Positions 16,844 through 25,882 of a stretch of DNA of 64,000 nucleotides are shown here, in pieces. The position numbers and the translations under genes were made by a program. Under the pieces are notes generated by a model. It saw only the letters and a list, made by a program, of their open reading frames with translations. It was not told the origin of the DNA and did no database searches. The stretch's first letter is position 1. The number at the start of each line of letters is the position of its first letter. Source of the stretch: an uncultured Flavobacteriales bacterium (GTDB taxonomy: Bacteria; Bacteroidota; Bacteroidia; Flavobacteriales_D; Crocinitomicaceae); assembly GCA_937973685.1 (NCBI GenBank), contig CALJKJ010000016.1, positions 62,001 to 126,000 of the forward strand, given 5' to 3'.

Positions 16844-17725
16844 ATGTCAAAAAATATCATCTGTTTTGGAGAAATGCTTTGGGATGAGTTACCCAGTGGT
16901 GCTATTCCTGGTGGCGCACCTATGAATGTAGCAATTCGGTTAACATCGTTTGGAAACAAAACAAGCATCATTTCCAAAATCGGTTCCGATACAAGAGGAG
17001 CTGAATTAATACAACTTCTTTCCGAAAAACAAGTGAATACATCTTTTATCCAACATGATAATCAATTAGCAACAGGTCGCGTCACAGTTACTCTGGACCA
17101 ATTTGGGACGGCAACTTACGACATCGTTCGACCTGTAGCTTGGGACAATATTTCATTTTCAGATGAAATAGCAAAGCTAGTTCCAACAGCCGATTATTTT
17201 GTTTTTGGTTCTTTAGTAACCCGTGATGAACGATCTAAAAACACGTTAGACAAATTATTGCCGCTAGCAAAAACAAAAGTATTTGATGTCAATTTACGCG
17301 CACCCTTTTTTGATGTAAATTCGGTCTTTCACTACATGAAACAAGCGGATATCATTAAATTAAACGATGACGAATTAACACTGTTAATGGCAAACAACCA
17401 ACTTTCATTGGAAGAAATGACTGTTTTGCTTGCGAAGCAAACGAAAACCGATATTATTTGTGTTACTAGAGGTGCAAATGGAGCGCTTTTGTATTGTGCA
17501 AATACATTTTACGAACATCCTGGTTTTCAGGTAACTGTTGCAGATACCATTGGAGCTGGAGATAGTTTTTTGGCTACTTTTATTCATTTACTTGCGACAA
17601 CATCTGATTACCAAACAATAATTACACAAGCTTGTGCTGTCGGTGCTCTTGTTGCTAGTAAAAAAGGTGCCAATCAAACAATCACTGACGAAGAAATAAA
17701 ACAACTTATTAATAGCAACCAATGA
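16844..17725 (+). CDS. PfkB family carbohydrate kinase, probably fructokinase
   Basis: This 293-residue sugar kinase carries the two PfkB signatures: the early glycine pair in IPGGAPMNVAIRL and the catalytic DTIGAGDSF with the GAGD anion hole and aspartate base. The opening ICFGEMLWDELPSG resembles fructokinases. I chose the ATG at 16844 (MSKNIICFGEM) over 16811 because it places the first beta strand at the N-terminus as in relatives. The M1 peptidase gene follows with an ATGA overlap, so the two are co-translated although their functions look unrelated. Confidence 0.85.
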   Translation: MSKNIICFGEMLWDELPSGAIPGGAPMNVAIRLTSFGNKTSIISKIGSDTRGAELIQLLSEKQVNTSFIQHDNQLATGRVTVTLDQFGTATYDIVRPVAWDNISFSDEIAKLVPTADYFVFGSLVTRDERSKNTLDKLLPLAKTKVFDVNLRAPFFDVNSVFHYMKQADIIKLNDDELTLLMANNQLSLEEMTVLLAKQTKTDIICVTRGANGALLYCANTFYEHPGFQVTVADTIGAGDSFLATFIHLLATTSDYQTIITQACAVGALVASKKGANQTITDEEIKQLINSNQ

Positions 17726-19338
17726 TTGTGATGAAACGACATTTTGTGCACTTGCTTTTACTTGTGTTTCCGCTTTTAACGCAAGCTCAATTCACACAAA
17801 ATGATTCCATTCGTGGCGGTTATGGTCAAACGCGCAATTGGTGGGATGTCATTCACTACGACTTATCTGTAACTTTTGATAGCCAACAAAAATCGATTAG
17901 CGGGAAAAACTCCATTAGATTTCAGTTGTTAACTATTCCTGAAAATGCCCGCATTCAAATTGATTTACAAGCACCAATGATTGTCGACAGTGTGTTTATT
18001 GCTGGAGAAAAAATTGATCAAAACTCAATTTTCTTCACTGAAAACGCCTGTTTCATTCCATACAATCCCTTGGTGAAACACTTGAAAACTCAAGACAATA
18101 TCACTGTTTTCTTTCACGGTTCTCCACGCGTTGCTGTCAATCCACCGTGGGACGGAGGAATTATGTGGAAAAAAAGTGCCCCTAATCGCGATTGGATAAC
18201 CGTTGCGTGTCAAGGATTAGGTGCTAGTTGCTGGTTTCCATGCAAGGATTCACAATACGATGAACCCGATAGCGTTCGCATGAATTTTACCTATCCATCG
18301 CAGTTGTTTTGCGTCAGTAACGGTACGAAAATCGCTGAATCAACAAATCAAGAAAAAACAACTACTTCTTGGTCGGTCAAAAATCCAATCAACACGTATT
18401 GTATGATTCCATACATAGGAGATTATGTTTGTTTACGCGATACCTTTCAAGGGGAAGCAGGCGTTTTACCGCTCGAATTTTGGGTGATACGGGGCAACGA
18501 AGAAAAAGCACTTACGCAATTTCACGACGCAAAACGAACCTTACGCGCTTTGGAATATTGGTTTGGAAAATACCCATTTTATTCCGATGGATACAAATTA
18601 GTAGAAACGCCTCATTTGGGCATGGAACACCAAAGCGCAATAGCTTATGGCAACAAATTCCAAAACGGTTATTTGGGAAAAGATTTGAGCGGAACAGGAA
18701 TTGGATTGAAATGGGATTTCATCATTGTACATGAAAGCGGTCACGAATGGTTTGGCAACAACATTACATCAAAAGATGTTGCTGATATGTGGATTCACGA
18801 AGGCTTCACTACTTATTCTGAAGTGTTGTTCACTGATTATTGGTACGGAACAAAAGCAGGAAATACCTACAGCGTTGGTTTGCGCAAAAACATCAACAAC
18901 GACAGACCACTAATTGGTCAATATGGTGTTCAAAACGAAGGTTCTGGGGACATGTATTCCAAAGGAGCCGCGCTTATTCATACCATTCGCACATTAGTAA
19001 ACAATGATACGCTTTTCCGAAACATGCTACGTGAAATGAATGCGCTATATTATCACAAAACCGTTACAAGTATGGAAATTGAACAATTTATGGGTAACTA
19101 TCTACGCATAAACCTTACTTCTCTTTTTGATCAGTATTTACGCACCAATCAAGTTCCTATGCTCGTTACGCGCAACAAAAGAAAAGCAACAGAAATAAGA
19201 TGGGAAAATTGTATTCCTACGTTTGATATGCCTGTAATTTATGAAAGTAAACAATTCAAATGTAGTACACAATGGCAAAAAACTGGCCGACAAATTAAAC
19301 CAAGAAAATTGTCGCGACAGCTGTATTACACTTTTTAA
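17722..19338 (+). CDS. M1 family zinc metallopeptidase, exported
   Basis: This 538-residue aminopeptidase has a signal peptide (to about residue 23). The gluzincin motif HESGH is at 337-341, with the third zinc ligand E360 in MWIHEGF. The substrate-anchoring segment usually written GxMEN appears here as GMEHQ (300-304), with His for the usual Asn. It is short compared with full M1 enzymes of about 850 residues and lacks the large C-terminal helical domain, as many Bacteroidetes relatives do. The ATG at 17722 overlaps the stop of the kinase gene. A second ATG at 17731 is also possible. Confidence 0.88.
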   Translation: MIVMKRHFVHLLLLVFPLLTQAQFTQNDSIRGGYGQTRNWWDVIHYDLSVTFDSQQKSISGKNSIRFQLLTIPENARIQIDLQAPMIVDSVFIAGEKIDQNSIFFTENACFIPYNPLVKHLKTQDNITVFFHGSPRVAVNPPWDGGIMWKKSAPNRDWITVACQGLGASCWFPCKDSQYDEPDSVRMNFTYPSQLFCVSNGTKIAESTNQEKTTTSWSVKNPINTYCMIPYIGDYVCLRDTFQGEAGVLPLEFWVIRGNEEKALTQFHDAKRTLRALEYWFGKYPFYSDGYKLVETPHLGMEHQSAIAYGNKFQNGYLGKDLSGTGIGLKWDFIIVHESGHEWFGNNITSKDVADMWIHEGFTTYSEVLFTDYWYGTKAGNTYSVGLRKNINNDRPLIGQYGVQNEGSGDMYSKGAALIHTIRTLVNNDTLFRNMLREMNALYYHKTVTSMEIEQFMGNYLRINLTSLFDQYLRTNQVPMLVTRNKRKATEIRWENCIPTFDMPVIYESKQFKCSTQWQKTGRQIKPRKLSRQLYYTF

Positions 19339-19389
19339 TTTTGTTAATTACTTCTCAAACTTTCACGCAAAATAAGCTTGCAAATTCTG

Positions 19390-19397
19390 TAACTTTG
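19390..19397 (+). promoter_or_regulatory. -7 box TAACTTTG for the flavin reductase gene
   Basis: This is an exact TAnnTTTG match 14 bases before the ATG at 19412, with no good TTG at the usual distance. Confidence 0.4.
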
Positions 19398-19411
19398 TCA
19401 AAAAAGAGAAT

Positions 19412-20305
19412 ATGTTAACGCTTGATCCAAAAGATTTACCAATACCGAAATTACACGGCTATCTTTTAGGTGCAGTAGGTCCTAGACCAATTGCTTTTGC
19501 TTCGACTATTGATGAAAACGGCGTAAATAATTTATCTCCTTTTAGTTTTTTTAATGTTTTTTCTGCCGCTCCGCCGATCTTAATTTTTTCGCCAGCACGC
19601 AATGGAAGAACAAATACCACAAAAGACACTTACAACAATGTGAAAGCTATTCCAGAAGTAGTTATTAACATTGTAAATTATGATATTCTTCACCAAATGA
19701 GCTTGAGTAGTTCACCTTATGCTCCTGGTGTTGATGAGTTTGTGAAAGCAGGACTAACGCCGCTTGCTTCCGAAACAATACGACCAATGCGCGTGCAGGA
19801 GGCTCCTGTGCAATTTGAATGCAAGGTCAATCAAGTGATTGAATTGGGTGATCAAGGTGGCGCAGGAAACTTAGTGATTTGTGAAGTAACAAAAATTCAC
19901 ATTCACGAAGAAATTTTAGGTGAAGATGGCATGATCGATCAGCACAAAATCAACTTGGTAGCACGAATGGGTGGAAATTGGTATTGCCACGCAAACGAAG
20001 CTTCCATGTTTGAAGTTGCGAAACCTTTGACAACTGTTGGTATTGGATTTGATCAATTACCTGAAGACATCAAAGCAAGTTCTGTGTTGACTGCTAATGA
20101 TTTAGCTCAATTAGCTGGAATTGCTGCATTGCCAAATGAAACAGATGTAAACGATTATAAATTGTTGGAATTAAGCGACTTTTTCTTATCTTTAGAAGAC
20201 GAGCCCGCTCAATTAGAACAAGCGTTGCACAACAAAGCAAAAGAATTACTAATAGAAAATAAACTGGAGGAGGCTTGGATGACCCTACTCGCTTTTAATG
20301 ATTAA
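19412..20305 (+). CDS. Flavin reductase family protein with C-terminal extension
   Basis: This 297-residue protein has an FMN-binding split-barrel domain of the flavin reductase / DIM6-NTAB group in residues 1-200. Typical segments are GAVGPRPIAFASTID, NLSPFSFFNVFS and GAGNLVICEVTKIHI. Such proteins reduce FMN or use it to modify small aromatics. Residues of about 205-297 form an extra acidic helical region (TTVGIGFDQLPEDIK onward) not found in the minimal family. It lies 17 bases upstream of the DUF3127 gene and is probably co-transcribed with it. Confidence 0.85.
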   Translation: MLTLDPKDLPIPKLHGYLLGAVGPRPIAFASTIDENGVNNLSPFSFFNVFSAAPPILIFSPARNGRTNTTKDTYNNVKAIPEVVINIVNYDILHQMSLSSSPYAPGVDEFVKAGLTPLASETIRPMRVQEAPVQFECKVNQVIELGDQGGAGNLVICEVTKIHIHEEILGEDGMIDQHKINLVARMGGNWYCHANEASMFEVAKPLTTVGIGFDQLPEDIKASSVLTANDLAQLAGIAALPNETDVNDYKLLELSDFFLSLEDEPAQLEQALHNKAKELLIENKLEEAWMTLLAFND

Positions 20306-20322
20306 TAACAAAAACCAATAGC

Positions 20323-20724
20323 ATGTTTAAAATTTCCGGAATTTTAAAAGTAAAAAATGATACCGTTCAAGTATCAGAAAAATTTTCTAAAAGAGAATTT
20401 GTATTGACTGATAACGCGAGTATGTATCCGCAAGATATCATGTTCCAATTGACTCAAGATAAATGTAATTTGATTGATGGTTTCAATGTAAACGAAACAA
20501 TTGAAGTATCTTTTAACTTAAGAGGTCGCGAATGGACAAGTCCACAAGGGGAAGTGAAATACTTCAACACTTTGGATGCATGGCGTGTTGAACGCATGGG
20601 TGCTGGACAACCAGCAAACGCAGGAATTCCAGCTGGAGGACCAAGTGCAATGAATTTAGATCCTATTGCAACTGCTCCGGCAGCATCAACTGCAATTAGC
20701 GATGACGACGATTTACCGTTCTGA
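20323..20724 (+). CDS. DUF3127 OB-fold protein with SSB-like acidic tip
   Basis: This 133-residue protein belongs to DUF3127, a Bacteroidetes family predicted to adopt an OB fold like single-stranded DNA-binding protein. The core is MFKISGILKVKNDTVQVSEKF to the WRVERM segment at about 95. After a Gly/Pro/Ala-rich linker it ends in DDDDLPF, very like the acidic hydrophobic tip with which SSB recruits repair proteins. The true SSB at 31815 ends in DGLPF. A role on single-stranded nucleic acid is inferred and not shown. Confidence 0.82.
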   Translation: MFKISGILKVKNDTVQVSEKFSKREFVLTDNASMYPQDIMFQLTQDKCNLIDGFNVNETIEVSFNLRGREWTSPQGEVKYFNTLDAWRVERMGAGQPANAGIPAGGPSAMNLDPIATAPAASTAISDDDDLPF

Positions 20725-20742
20725 TAATTAGAAAATTGGTGG

Positions 20743-20773
20743 AAGGCTGTTCTTTTAAGAGCAGCCTTTTTTA
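20743..20773. terminator. Intrinsic terminator between convergent genes
   Basis: A 12-base stem (AAGGCTGTTCTT with AAGAGCAGCCTT, one wobble pair) encloses a TT loop and is followed by a T run on the + strand. It lies between the DUF3127 gene and the convergent glycosyltransferase gene. Confidence 0.8.
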
Positions 20774-21862
20774 TTGCTTTAAATCGCGACCTTTCCAGGA
20801 AACACGACCAGATTTCGCCCAAAATAAGAGCACGAGCAAATAAAGCGGATACGCTATTTCAAATAAAAGCAACCCAAAAAATAGGCGCATGCGCAATGGT
20901 TCGTTGCCATTCTTTACTAGCAAACTATCTAATACCAGTTTCGTTATAAAGAGAACGCTAACGATTTCAAATTGACCAGTCGCAAACAATACAATTTGGA
21001 TGCTGAAAAAAGAAAAATGAAGCACAAGTGCCAATAATGCAAGTACGTTACTTAAACCATCAGCAACATCTCCCGATTTTTTCATCCAACGTGCACGTTG
21101 ATCCATCACGCTTGAAAAAGTTGTTGGAACCGAAGTTGATACAGCAAGTGATTTTTCGGAAACAACACGAATGCTTTTTTTATTAAGGCGAAAAGCGCGT
21201 AAGGCATAAATATCATCGCCGCTCAACACATGATGGTGGGTGGAAAAATCATCCGTTGCTAAAAACGTTTCCCTGCGAAAAAGAAGATTTGCTCCACTGC
21301 AATTAATCGGTCTACTCCACCAAGAGACACCTAAATTAAGTAGTTGCGTAATCGCGTATTCAATGGAAAAAAGCATTTGCCAAAAACGATTAGCCCGCAT
21401 GATAACGGGTAAAACAATCATATCATTGGCTGGTAAAGCACACATCTGTTGGATGTAATCAGGATGAAAAGTCACATCCGCATCAAGGGTCAAACAATAC
21501 GCTGTTGAACTATTGTTAATTGCTTTTCTTATCGCGCGTTTCTTTCCAAATTCAGGAGATGAAAGTTGCATTACTTGATACCGAATTGTTGGGTCAGAAA
21601 ACGAAATGAGTTCACTAGATTGATCAGTGCTGTGGTCATTGACAAATATCCACGTATGCGGTTGAACTGTTTGTTGCTCTATACAAGTTAGCAATTGATT
21701 CAAGTTATGTGCTTCGTTTCGAAATGGAATAATGACGGTAATGGAGTCTGCAGTAATTGTTCCGCTTGGCATTAGTTGCTTCGCTTGTTTGCGGTGGTAA
21801 TAAATACCAATGACCAACCATAAAATAGATAACGTGTACATTACCAGCCAACTACTCACCAT
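20771..21862 (-). CDS. Membrane glycosyltransferase family 2
   Basis: This 363-residue enzyme adds a sugar from a nucleotide donor to a lipid or glycan acceptor at the inner membrane. An N-terminal membrane segment is followed by the GT-A domain: TVIIPFRNEAHNL, the DxD site in LTLDADVTFHPD, and the QRARW acceptor-site motif of processive-type GT2 enzymes. Three hydrophobic segments close the C-terminus. Four bases upstream lies the flippase-like gene, so both may serve one envelope glycolipid. Confidence 0.88.
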   Translation of the reverse strand: MVSSWLVMYTLSILWLVIGIYYHRKQAKQLMPSGTITADSITVIIPFRNEAHNLNQLLTCIEQQTVQPHTWIFVNDHSTDQSSELISFSDPTIRYQVMQLSSPEFGKKRAIRKAINNSSTAYCLTLDADVTFHPDYIQQMCALPANDMIVLPVIMRANRFWQMLFSIEYAITQLLNLGVSWWSRPINCSGANLLFRRETFLATDDFSTHHHVLSGDDIYALRAFRLNKKSIRVVSEKSLAVSTSVPTTFSSVMDQRARWMKKSGDVADGLSNVLALLALVLHFSFFSIQIVLFATGQFEIVSVLFITKLVLDSLLVKNGNEPLRMRLFFGLLLFEIAYPLYLLVLLFWAKSGRVSWKGRDLKQ

Positions 21863-21866
21863 TTTT

Positions 21867-22787
21867 TTACTGCTTTTTTTTGAAAGGTATTAATAAAAGT
21901 CCACTTATTACAACAGGAAAGATTTGATTAAACAACCAGATTAACCAACAGGCAATAACAATTGTTGGCTTTGGAATGGCTGTTCCTGAAAAAACAAGCA
22001 GTGCTGCTGCTTCACGTAGAAATAATTTACCTGACCAAAGTGAAGGTATCGACGAAGTAATGAAAAAAACGAGCCAAATACGAAGCAATGTATCCCAAAA
22101 TTGAACTTGTTCGAAAGCAGAAAATAAGAGCAAAAATTGCAGCGAGAAAACGAAGAAACGCAAGGTGCTGAAAAGTAACAACGGATTTTTTATCGCTTTC
22201 AAGCGACTATTGATGCGGTAAAAATGTTGAACATAACGTTTCTTCAACCAACGATTAGGAACAAATTGCTCGGTAAACAAATAAATCAAAACAATTCCTC
22301 CGAGTAAAAACAAAGCAAAAACAGCAACTATTGGCGAATAAAAATCCAATAAAATAGTTGCTAGTATGCCAAAAAACAACGTGGGAATAAACTGACTCAC
22401 ATTCGCCAAAAATGTAGCAGCGATGATTAACAAACCTTGTCTTTTTGAGAAATAAAACAATTTGCCAATGAAACTACCCCAGCCATTCGGCGTCATAAAT
22501 CCTGTAGAAATTCCAGCAAAAAAAGCCTTCCAAGTAACGTTATTTTCTGAAGTCATTAGGCGAACAGTAGCTTTCCATTTCAAAAACTCAAATCCTTGGT
22601 TAACGAAAATCAATAAAAAAGAAAGCACTATGGGAAGAGCATTAAAATCGGAGAAAAGCAACTTGGTCTTCCAATCTTCATTTTTCAATGTGTCAAACAA
22701 ATAAATTGCAAACACAAAAAAGAATATCCATTGAAGAATACGCCAATATATTTGCTGTTTTTTTGTAGTTTTATATCTCTCTTTCAT
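21867..22787 (-). CDS. Flippase-like / lysylphosphatidylglycerol synthase TM-domain protein
   Basis: This 306-residue protein has about eight hydrophobic segments and the pattern of the UPF0104 / LPG_synthase_TM family. The segment RLMTSENNVTWKAFFAGIST followed by GFMTPNGWGSFIGKL matches the conserved core where relatives read TPGRxGE. Members move or modify lipids, and the substrate here is unknown. It is followed by a GT2 gene. Its start codon is only three bases from the start codon of divergent ruvC. Confidence 0.72.
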   Translation of the reverse strand: MKERYKTTKKQQIYWRILQWIFFFVFAIYLFDTLKNEDWKTKLLFSDFNALPIVLSFLLIFVNQGFEFLKWKATVRLMTSENNVTWKAFFAGISTGFMTPNGWGSFIGKLFYFSKRQGLLIIAATFLANVSQFIPTLFFGILATILLDFYSPIVAVFALFLLGGIVLIYLFTEQFVPNRWLKKRYVQHFYRINSRLKAIKNPLLLFSTLRFFVFSLQFLLLFSAFEQVQFWDTLLRIWLVFFITSSIPSLWSGKLFLREAAALLVFSGTAIPKPTIVIACWLIWLFNQIFPVVISGLLLIPFKKKQ

Positions 22788-22790
22788 TGA

Positions 22791-23348
22791 ATGCTCGAAG
22801 ATAAAATTATTTTAGGTATTGACCCAGGTACAACAGTACTTGGATACGGTTTAATCCATATTTCTGGAAAAAAAATCAATTTATTGAACTTTGGGATCAT
22901 TCAATTGAACAAATTAGCCAATCAACCAGATAAATTAAAACGCATCGTTGAACGCATTGATCAATTAATCATGGAATACAAACCCGATGAAATGGCTATT
23001 GAAGCACCATTTTTCGGGAAAAATGTACAATCCATGTTGAAATTAGGGCGGGCTCAAGGTGTTGTCATTGGCGCAGCACTTCGCATGAATATACCTTACG
23101 AAGAATACACGCCTAAACGCATCAAACAAGCGATTACAGGAAGTGGAAATGCTTCGAAAGAACAAGTAGCTGCGATGCTACAAAACTTGTTGAATTTTCC
23201 AGAAATGCCTAAATACTTGGATGCAACAGATGGTCTTGCAGCAGCAGTTTGCCATCATTTTTCAAAGGGAATTGGTGAAAACAACAAAGCCAAAGGCTCG
23301 AGTTGGGAAGCGTTTCTGTCTAAAAATCCGGAAAGAAAAATTCGTTAA
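22791..23348 (+). CDS. ruvC: Holliday junction resolvase RuvC
   Basis: This 185-residue endonuclease resolves Holliday junctions with RuvAB during recombination repair. The acidic active-site residues are visible: the first Asp in LGIDPGTTVLG, a Glu in MAIEAPFFGKN and the terminal Asp cluster in LDATDGLAAAVCHH. Length is close to that of other RuvC proteins, with a short basic tail. It starts three bases from the divergent flippase-like gene, so its promoter must lie inside that coding sequence. Its stop overlaps the stop of the convergent DUF4296 gene by four bases. Confidence 0.95.
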   Translation: MLEDKIILGIDPGTTVLGYGLIHISGKKINLLNFGIIQLNKLANQPDKLKRIVERIDQLIMEYKPDEMAIEAPFFGKNVQSMLKLGRAQGVVIGAALRMNIPYEEYTPKRIKQAITGSGNASKEQVAAMLQNLLNFPEMPKYLDATDGLAAAVCHHFSKGIGENNKAKGSSWEAFLSKNPERKIR

Positions 23349-23695
23349 TGCGCTGTCAGTTGACTTGCGTTTTTATTCAGTGAATCAATAACTTGACTGT
23401 TGATTGCCTGTAATTCACTTTCATGCGTCACATAATATTCATAGGATTCTTCGAAGCGTTTGGCACTGATGCCGTGTTGTTTTAAAAACGCTTTTCCTGA
23501 GTTAGACATGACTTTGTAGTACACATTCAAATTTTGATAACGTTGTTGAACGGCAGCTTCCATGACTGTTAATTCGCGCAACAAAAACACCATAGAATCT
23601 GACTCAATTAAATCAACTGGTTGAGGCGGTAATGTTAAATCGCCTTGGCAAGATTGAGCCAACAAAAGGATTGCTATGAAAACGTATTTTTTCAT
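23345..23695 (-). CDS. DUF4296 lipoprotein
   Basis: This 116-residue protein has a type II signal peptide with lipobox LAQSC, so it is an outer-membrane or periplasmic lipoprotein. The body (LRELTVMEAAVQQRYQN and FEESYEYYVTH) matches DUF4296, a family confined to Bacteroidetes and of unknown function. Its ATG overlaps the dihydroorotase stop (ATGA at 23692-23695), so it is translated from the same mRNA. Confidence 0.85.
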   Translation of the reverse strand: MKKYVFIAILLLAQSCQGDLTLPPQPVDLIESDSMVFLLRELTVMEAAVQQRYQNLNVYYKVMSNSGKAFLKQHGISAKRFEESYEYYVTHESELQAINSQVIDSLNKNASQLTAH

Positions 23696-25035
23696 CGATC
23701 AAACGTCAATCTCATACCAACATTCGGTATACGCAAATCTTTACCTGCTTCGTAAACCAAGGTTCCGTTGACAAATGTTGCTGCGATGCTGTTATTAAAA
23801 ACATGACCTTCAAAAGGCGACCAACCACATTTATAGCGCAACGATTCCTTTGTTACTGCTGTTTTCTCGTTCGGATTTACCAATACCAAATCGGCAAAAT
23901 ATCCTTCACGGACATATCCGCGTTTTTCAATTTGAAAACAATCGGCAACGGCATGCGCCATTTTTTGAGCAATTTTTGTTTTGGTAATTTTTCCATTATC
24001 AGCTGCTTCCAACAAACTCAATAAAGCATGTTGTACCAAAGGTCCACCAGAAGGAGCTTGCGTATATTGTTGATTTTTTTCTTCCAAGGTATGCGGTGCG
24101 TGGTCAGTTGCTACAACATCAATGCGGTCATCTAAGAACGCTTTCCAAATTTCATCACGGTCAGCTGCTGACTTTACAGCAGGATTCCATTTGATGAAAT
24201 TACCTTTATCCGCATAATCAGCATCTGTAAACCACAAATGGTGAACACAAGCTTCGGATGTAATTCGTTTTTCTTTTAAAGGAAAGGTGTTATCAAAAAG
24301 ATGCGTCTCGATTCCCGTTGAAATATGTAAAATATGTAAGCGTGTGTTGTACTTCTTTGCTAAAGCAACTGCTTTGGAAGATGACAAGTAACAAGCTTCT
24401 GCATTGCGAATGAGTGCGTGAGCGGTAACTGGAATATCATCTCCAAATTGCGCTTTATAGTCCGCTAAATTTTGTCGAATTGTCGCTTCGTCTTCACAAT
24501 GCGTAGCAATTAACATTGGAACTTGCGAAAATAATTTCTCTAATGTTTCCGTATGGTCGACTAACATATTTCCAGTTGACGACCCCATAAATATTTTTAC
24601 CCCACAAACCGTTTTCGGATCTGTTTTCATTACTTCCTCAAAATTGTCATTGGAAGCGCCCATGAAAAAAGAATAGTTTGCGTAACTAGCATTCTTTGCC
24701 AATTCGTATTTTTCTTCTAATAATTCTTGTGTCAAGGTATTGGGAACAGTATTCGGCATTTCCATGAACGAAGTGATTCCACCAGCAATTGCGGCCCATG
24801 ATTCAGAAGCGATATCTGCTTTGTGTGTCAATCCTGGCTCACGAAAATGAACTTGGTCATCAATGAATCCTGGGAATAAATACAAGCCTGTACAATCTTT
24901 CACCGTCACATCAGCAGCAACTGATTGATTTGGAGCAATGTTAGCAATTAATTGATTTTCAATAAGAACGTCAGTAGTTACTTCTTTTCCCTCGTTAATC
25001 AATAACACATTTTTCAATAAAATAGCGTGACTCAT
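23692..25035 (-). CDS. pyrC: Dihydroorotase, class I-like
   Basis: This 447-residue amidohydrolase should interconvert carbamoyl aspartate and dihydroorotate in pyrimidine synthesis. Metal-site sequences are FPGFIDDQVHFREPG (59-68 region), the lysine in GVKIFMGSS, ATHCEDE, LHILHIST and ATDHAPH. The usual first His of the HxH pair is Gln here (Q61), leaving H63 and R65. I recall this also in other Bacteroidetes sequences. The start MSHAILLKN is chosen because its ATG overlaps the stop of the upstream gene (ATGA at 25032-25035). An earlier ATG at 25059 lies inside that gene. Confidence 0.88.
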   Translation of the reverse strand: MSHAILLKNVLLINEGKEVTTDVLIENQLIANIAPNQSVAADVTVKDCTGLYLFPGFIDDQVHFREPGLTHKADIASESWAAIAGGITSFMEMPNTVPNTLTQELLEEKYELAKNASYANYSFFMGASNDNFEEVMKTDPKTVCGVKIFMGSSTGNMLVDHTETLEKLFSQVPMLIATHCEDEATIRQNLADYKAQFGDDIPVTAHALIRNAEACYLSSSKAVALAKKYNTRLHILHISTGIETHLFDNTFPLKEKRITSEACVHHLWFTDADYADKGNFIKWNPAVKSAADRDEIWKAFLDDRIDVVATDHAPHTLEEKNQQYTQAPSGGPLVQHALLSLLEAADNGKITKTKIAQKMAHAVADCFQIEKRGYVREGYFADLVLVNPNEKTAVTKESLRYKCGWSPFEGHVFNNSIAATFVNGTLVYEAGKDLRIPNVGMRLTFDR

Positions 25036-25745
25036 ATTTTCAATTTTCTCATTTTCCATACACCGAAAAATGCTTCTTTAAAAATTCCTGATGACATTTT
25101 AGATTCACCAAATTGCCTATCAACAAAGGTGATTGGCACTTCTACAACTTTAAAACCTTTGCGTTTCGCAGCGTATTTCATTTCAATTTGAAACGCGTAT
25201 CCTTTGAAATAAATCGTGTCTAAGTTTATTGCTTCCAACACTTTGCGTGAGTAACACATGAATCCTGCGGTTGTATCAGCAATCCCAATAAATAATATCA
25301 TGCGGACATAAACGGAAGCAAAATAGGACATTAAAATTCGACCTAATGGCCAATTTTTCACCTTTCCTCCTCTGCAATAACGCGAGCCAATACTAACGCA
25401 TGCTCCTTTGTCTGTGCATGCTTGCAACAAACGAATCAAATCGGCTGGATTGTGTGAAAAATCGCAATCCATTTCGAAAATATAAGCGTAATCGCGCGCC
25501 AACGACCATTTAAATCCATGGATGTATGCTGTTCCAAGCCCCATTTTTCCAGCACGCTCTTCTAAGAAAACGCGGTTAGGGTATTGAATTTGTATTTCTT
25601 TGATGATGGATGCTGTTCCATCAGGTGATCCATCATCCACAAAAAGAATGTCAACATTTGTGTCTAAATTCATAACGGTATCTGCCATTCGAACGACGTT
25701 TTCACGTTCGTTATACGTTGGAATAATAACAACAGATTTTACCAC
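25032..25745 (-). CDS. Polyprenyl-phosphate glycosyltransferase (dolichol-phosphate mannosyltransferase type)
   Basis: This 237-residue GT2 enzyme loads a sugar, usually mannose, onto polyprenyl phosphate. The sequence begins VIIPTYNERENV, then DILFVDDGSPDGTA and FEMDCDFSHNP with the metal-binding DxD equivalent. It ends with VEVPITFVDRQFGESKMS, all characteristic of Dpm1-like proteins. There is no membrane tail. The start is GTG at 25745; no in-frame ATG lies closer to the first strand. It heads an overlapping set with dihydroorotase and the DUF4296 lipoprotein. Confidence 0.9.
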   Translation of the reverse strand: MVKSVVIIPTYNERENVVRMADTVMNLDTNVDILFVDDGSPDGTASIIKEIQIQYPNRVFLEERAGKMGLGTAYIHGFKWSLARDYAYIFEMDCDFSHNPADLIRLLQACTDKGACVSIGSRYCRGGKVKNWPLGRILMSYFASVYVRMILFIGIADTTAGFMCYSRKVLEAINLDTIYFKGYAFQIEMKYAAKRKGFKVVEVPITFVDRQFGESKMSSGIFKEAFFGVWKMRKLKI

Positions 25746-25868
25746 AGTTTATTTGAATTTTACAGCATAAAAATAATGAATAATCGGCTTTTTGCAACTT
25801 GATTTACAAAGATTTGCTCATTTTTAGTGTTTTTTAAAAGTCTTCGTCGCACTTTCTAGCTAAATCCT

Positions 25869-25876
25869 TACATTTG
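25869..25876 (+). promoter_or_regulatory. -7 box TACATTTG for the LVIVD-repeat gene
   Basis: This is an exact TAnnTTTG match. It overlaps a possible TTG start (25874) and leaves six bases before the ATG at 25883, so the ATG is the likely start and the leader is very short. Confidence 0.45.
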
Positions 25877-25882
25877 TTTGTC

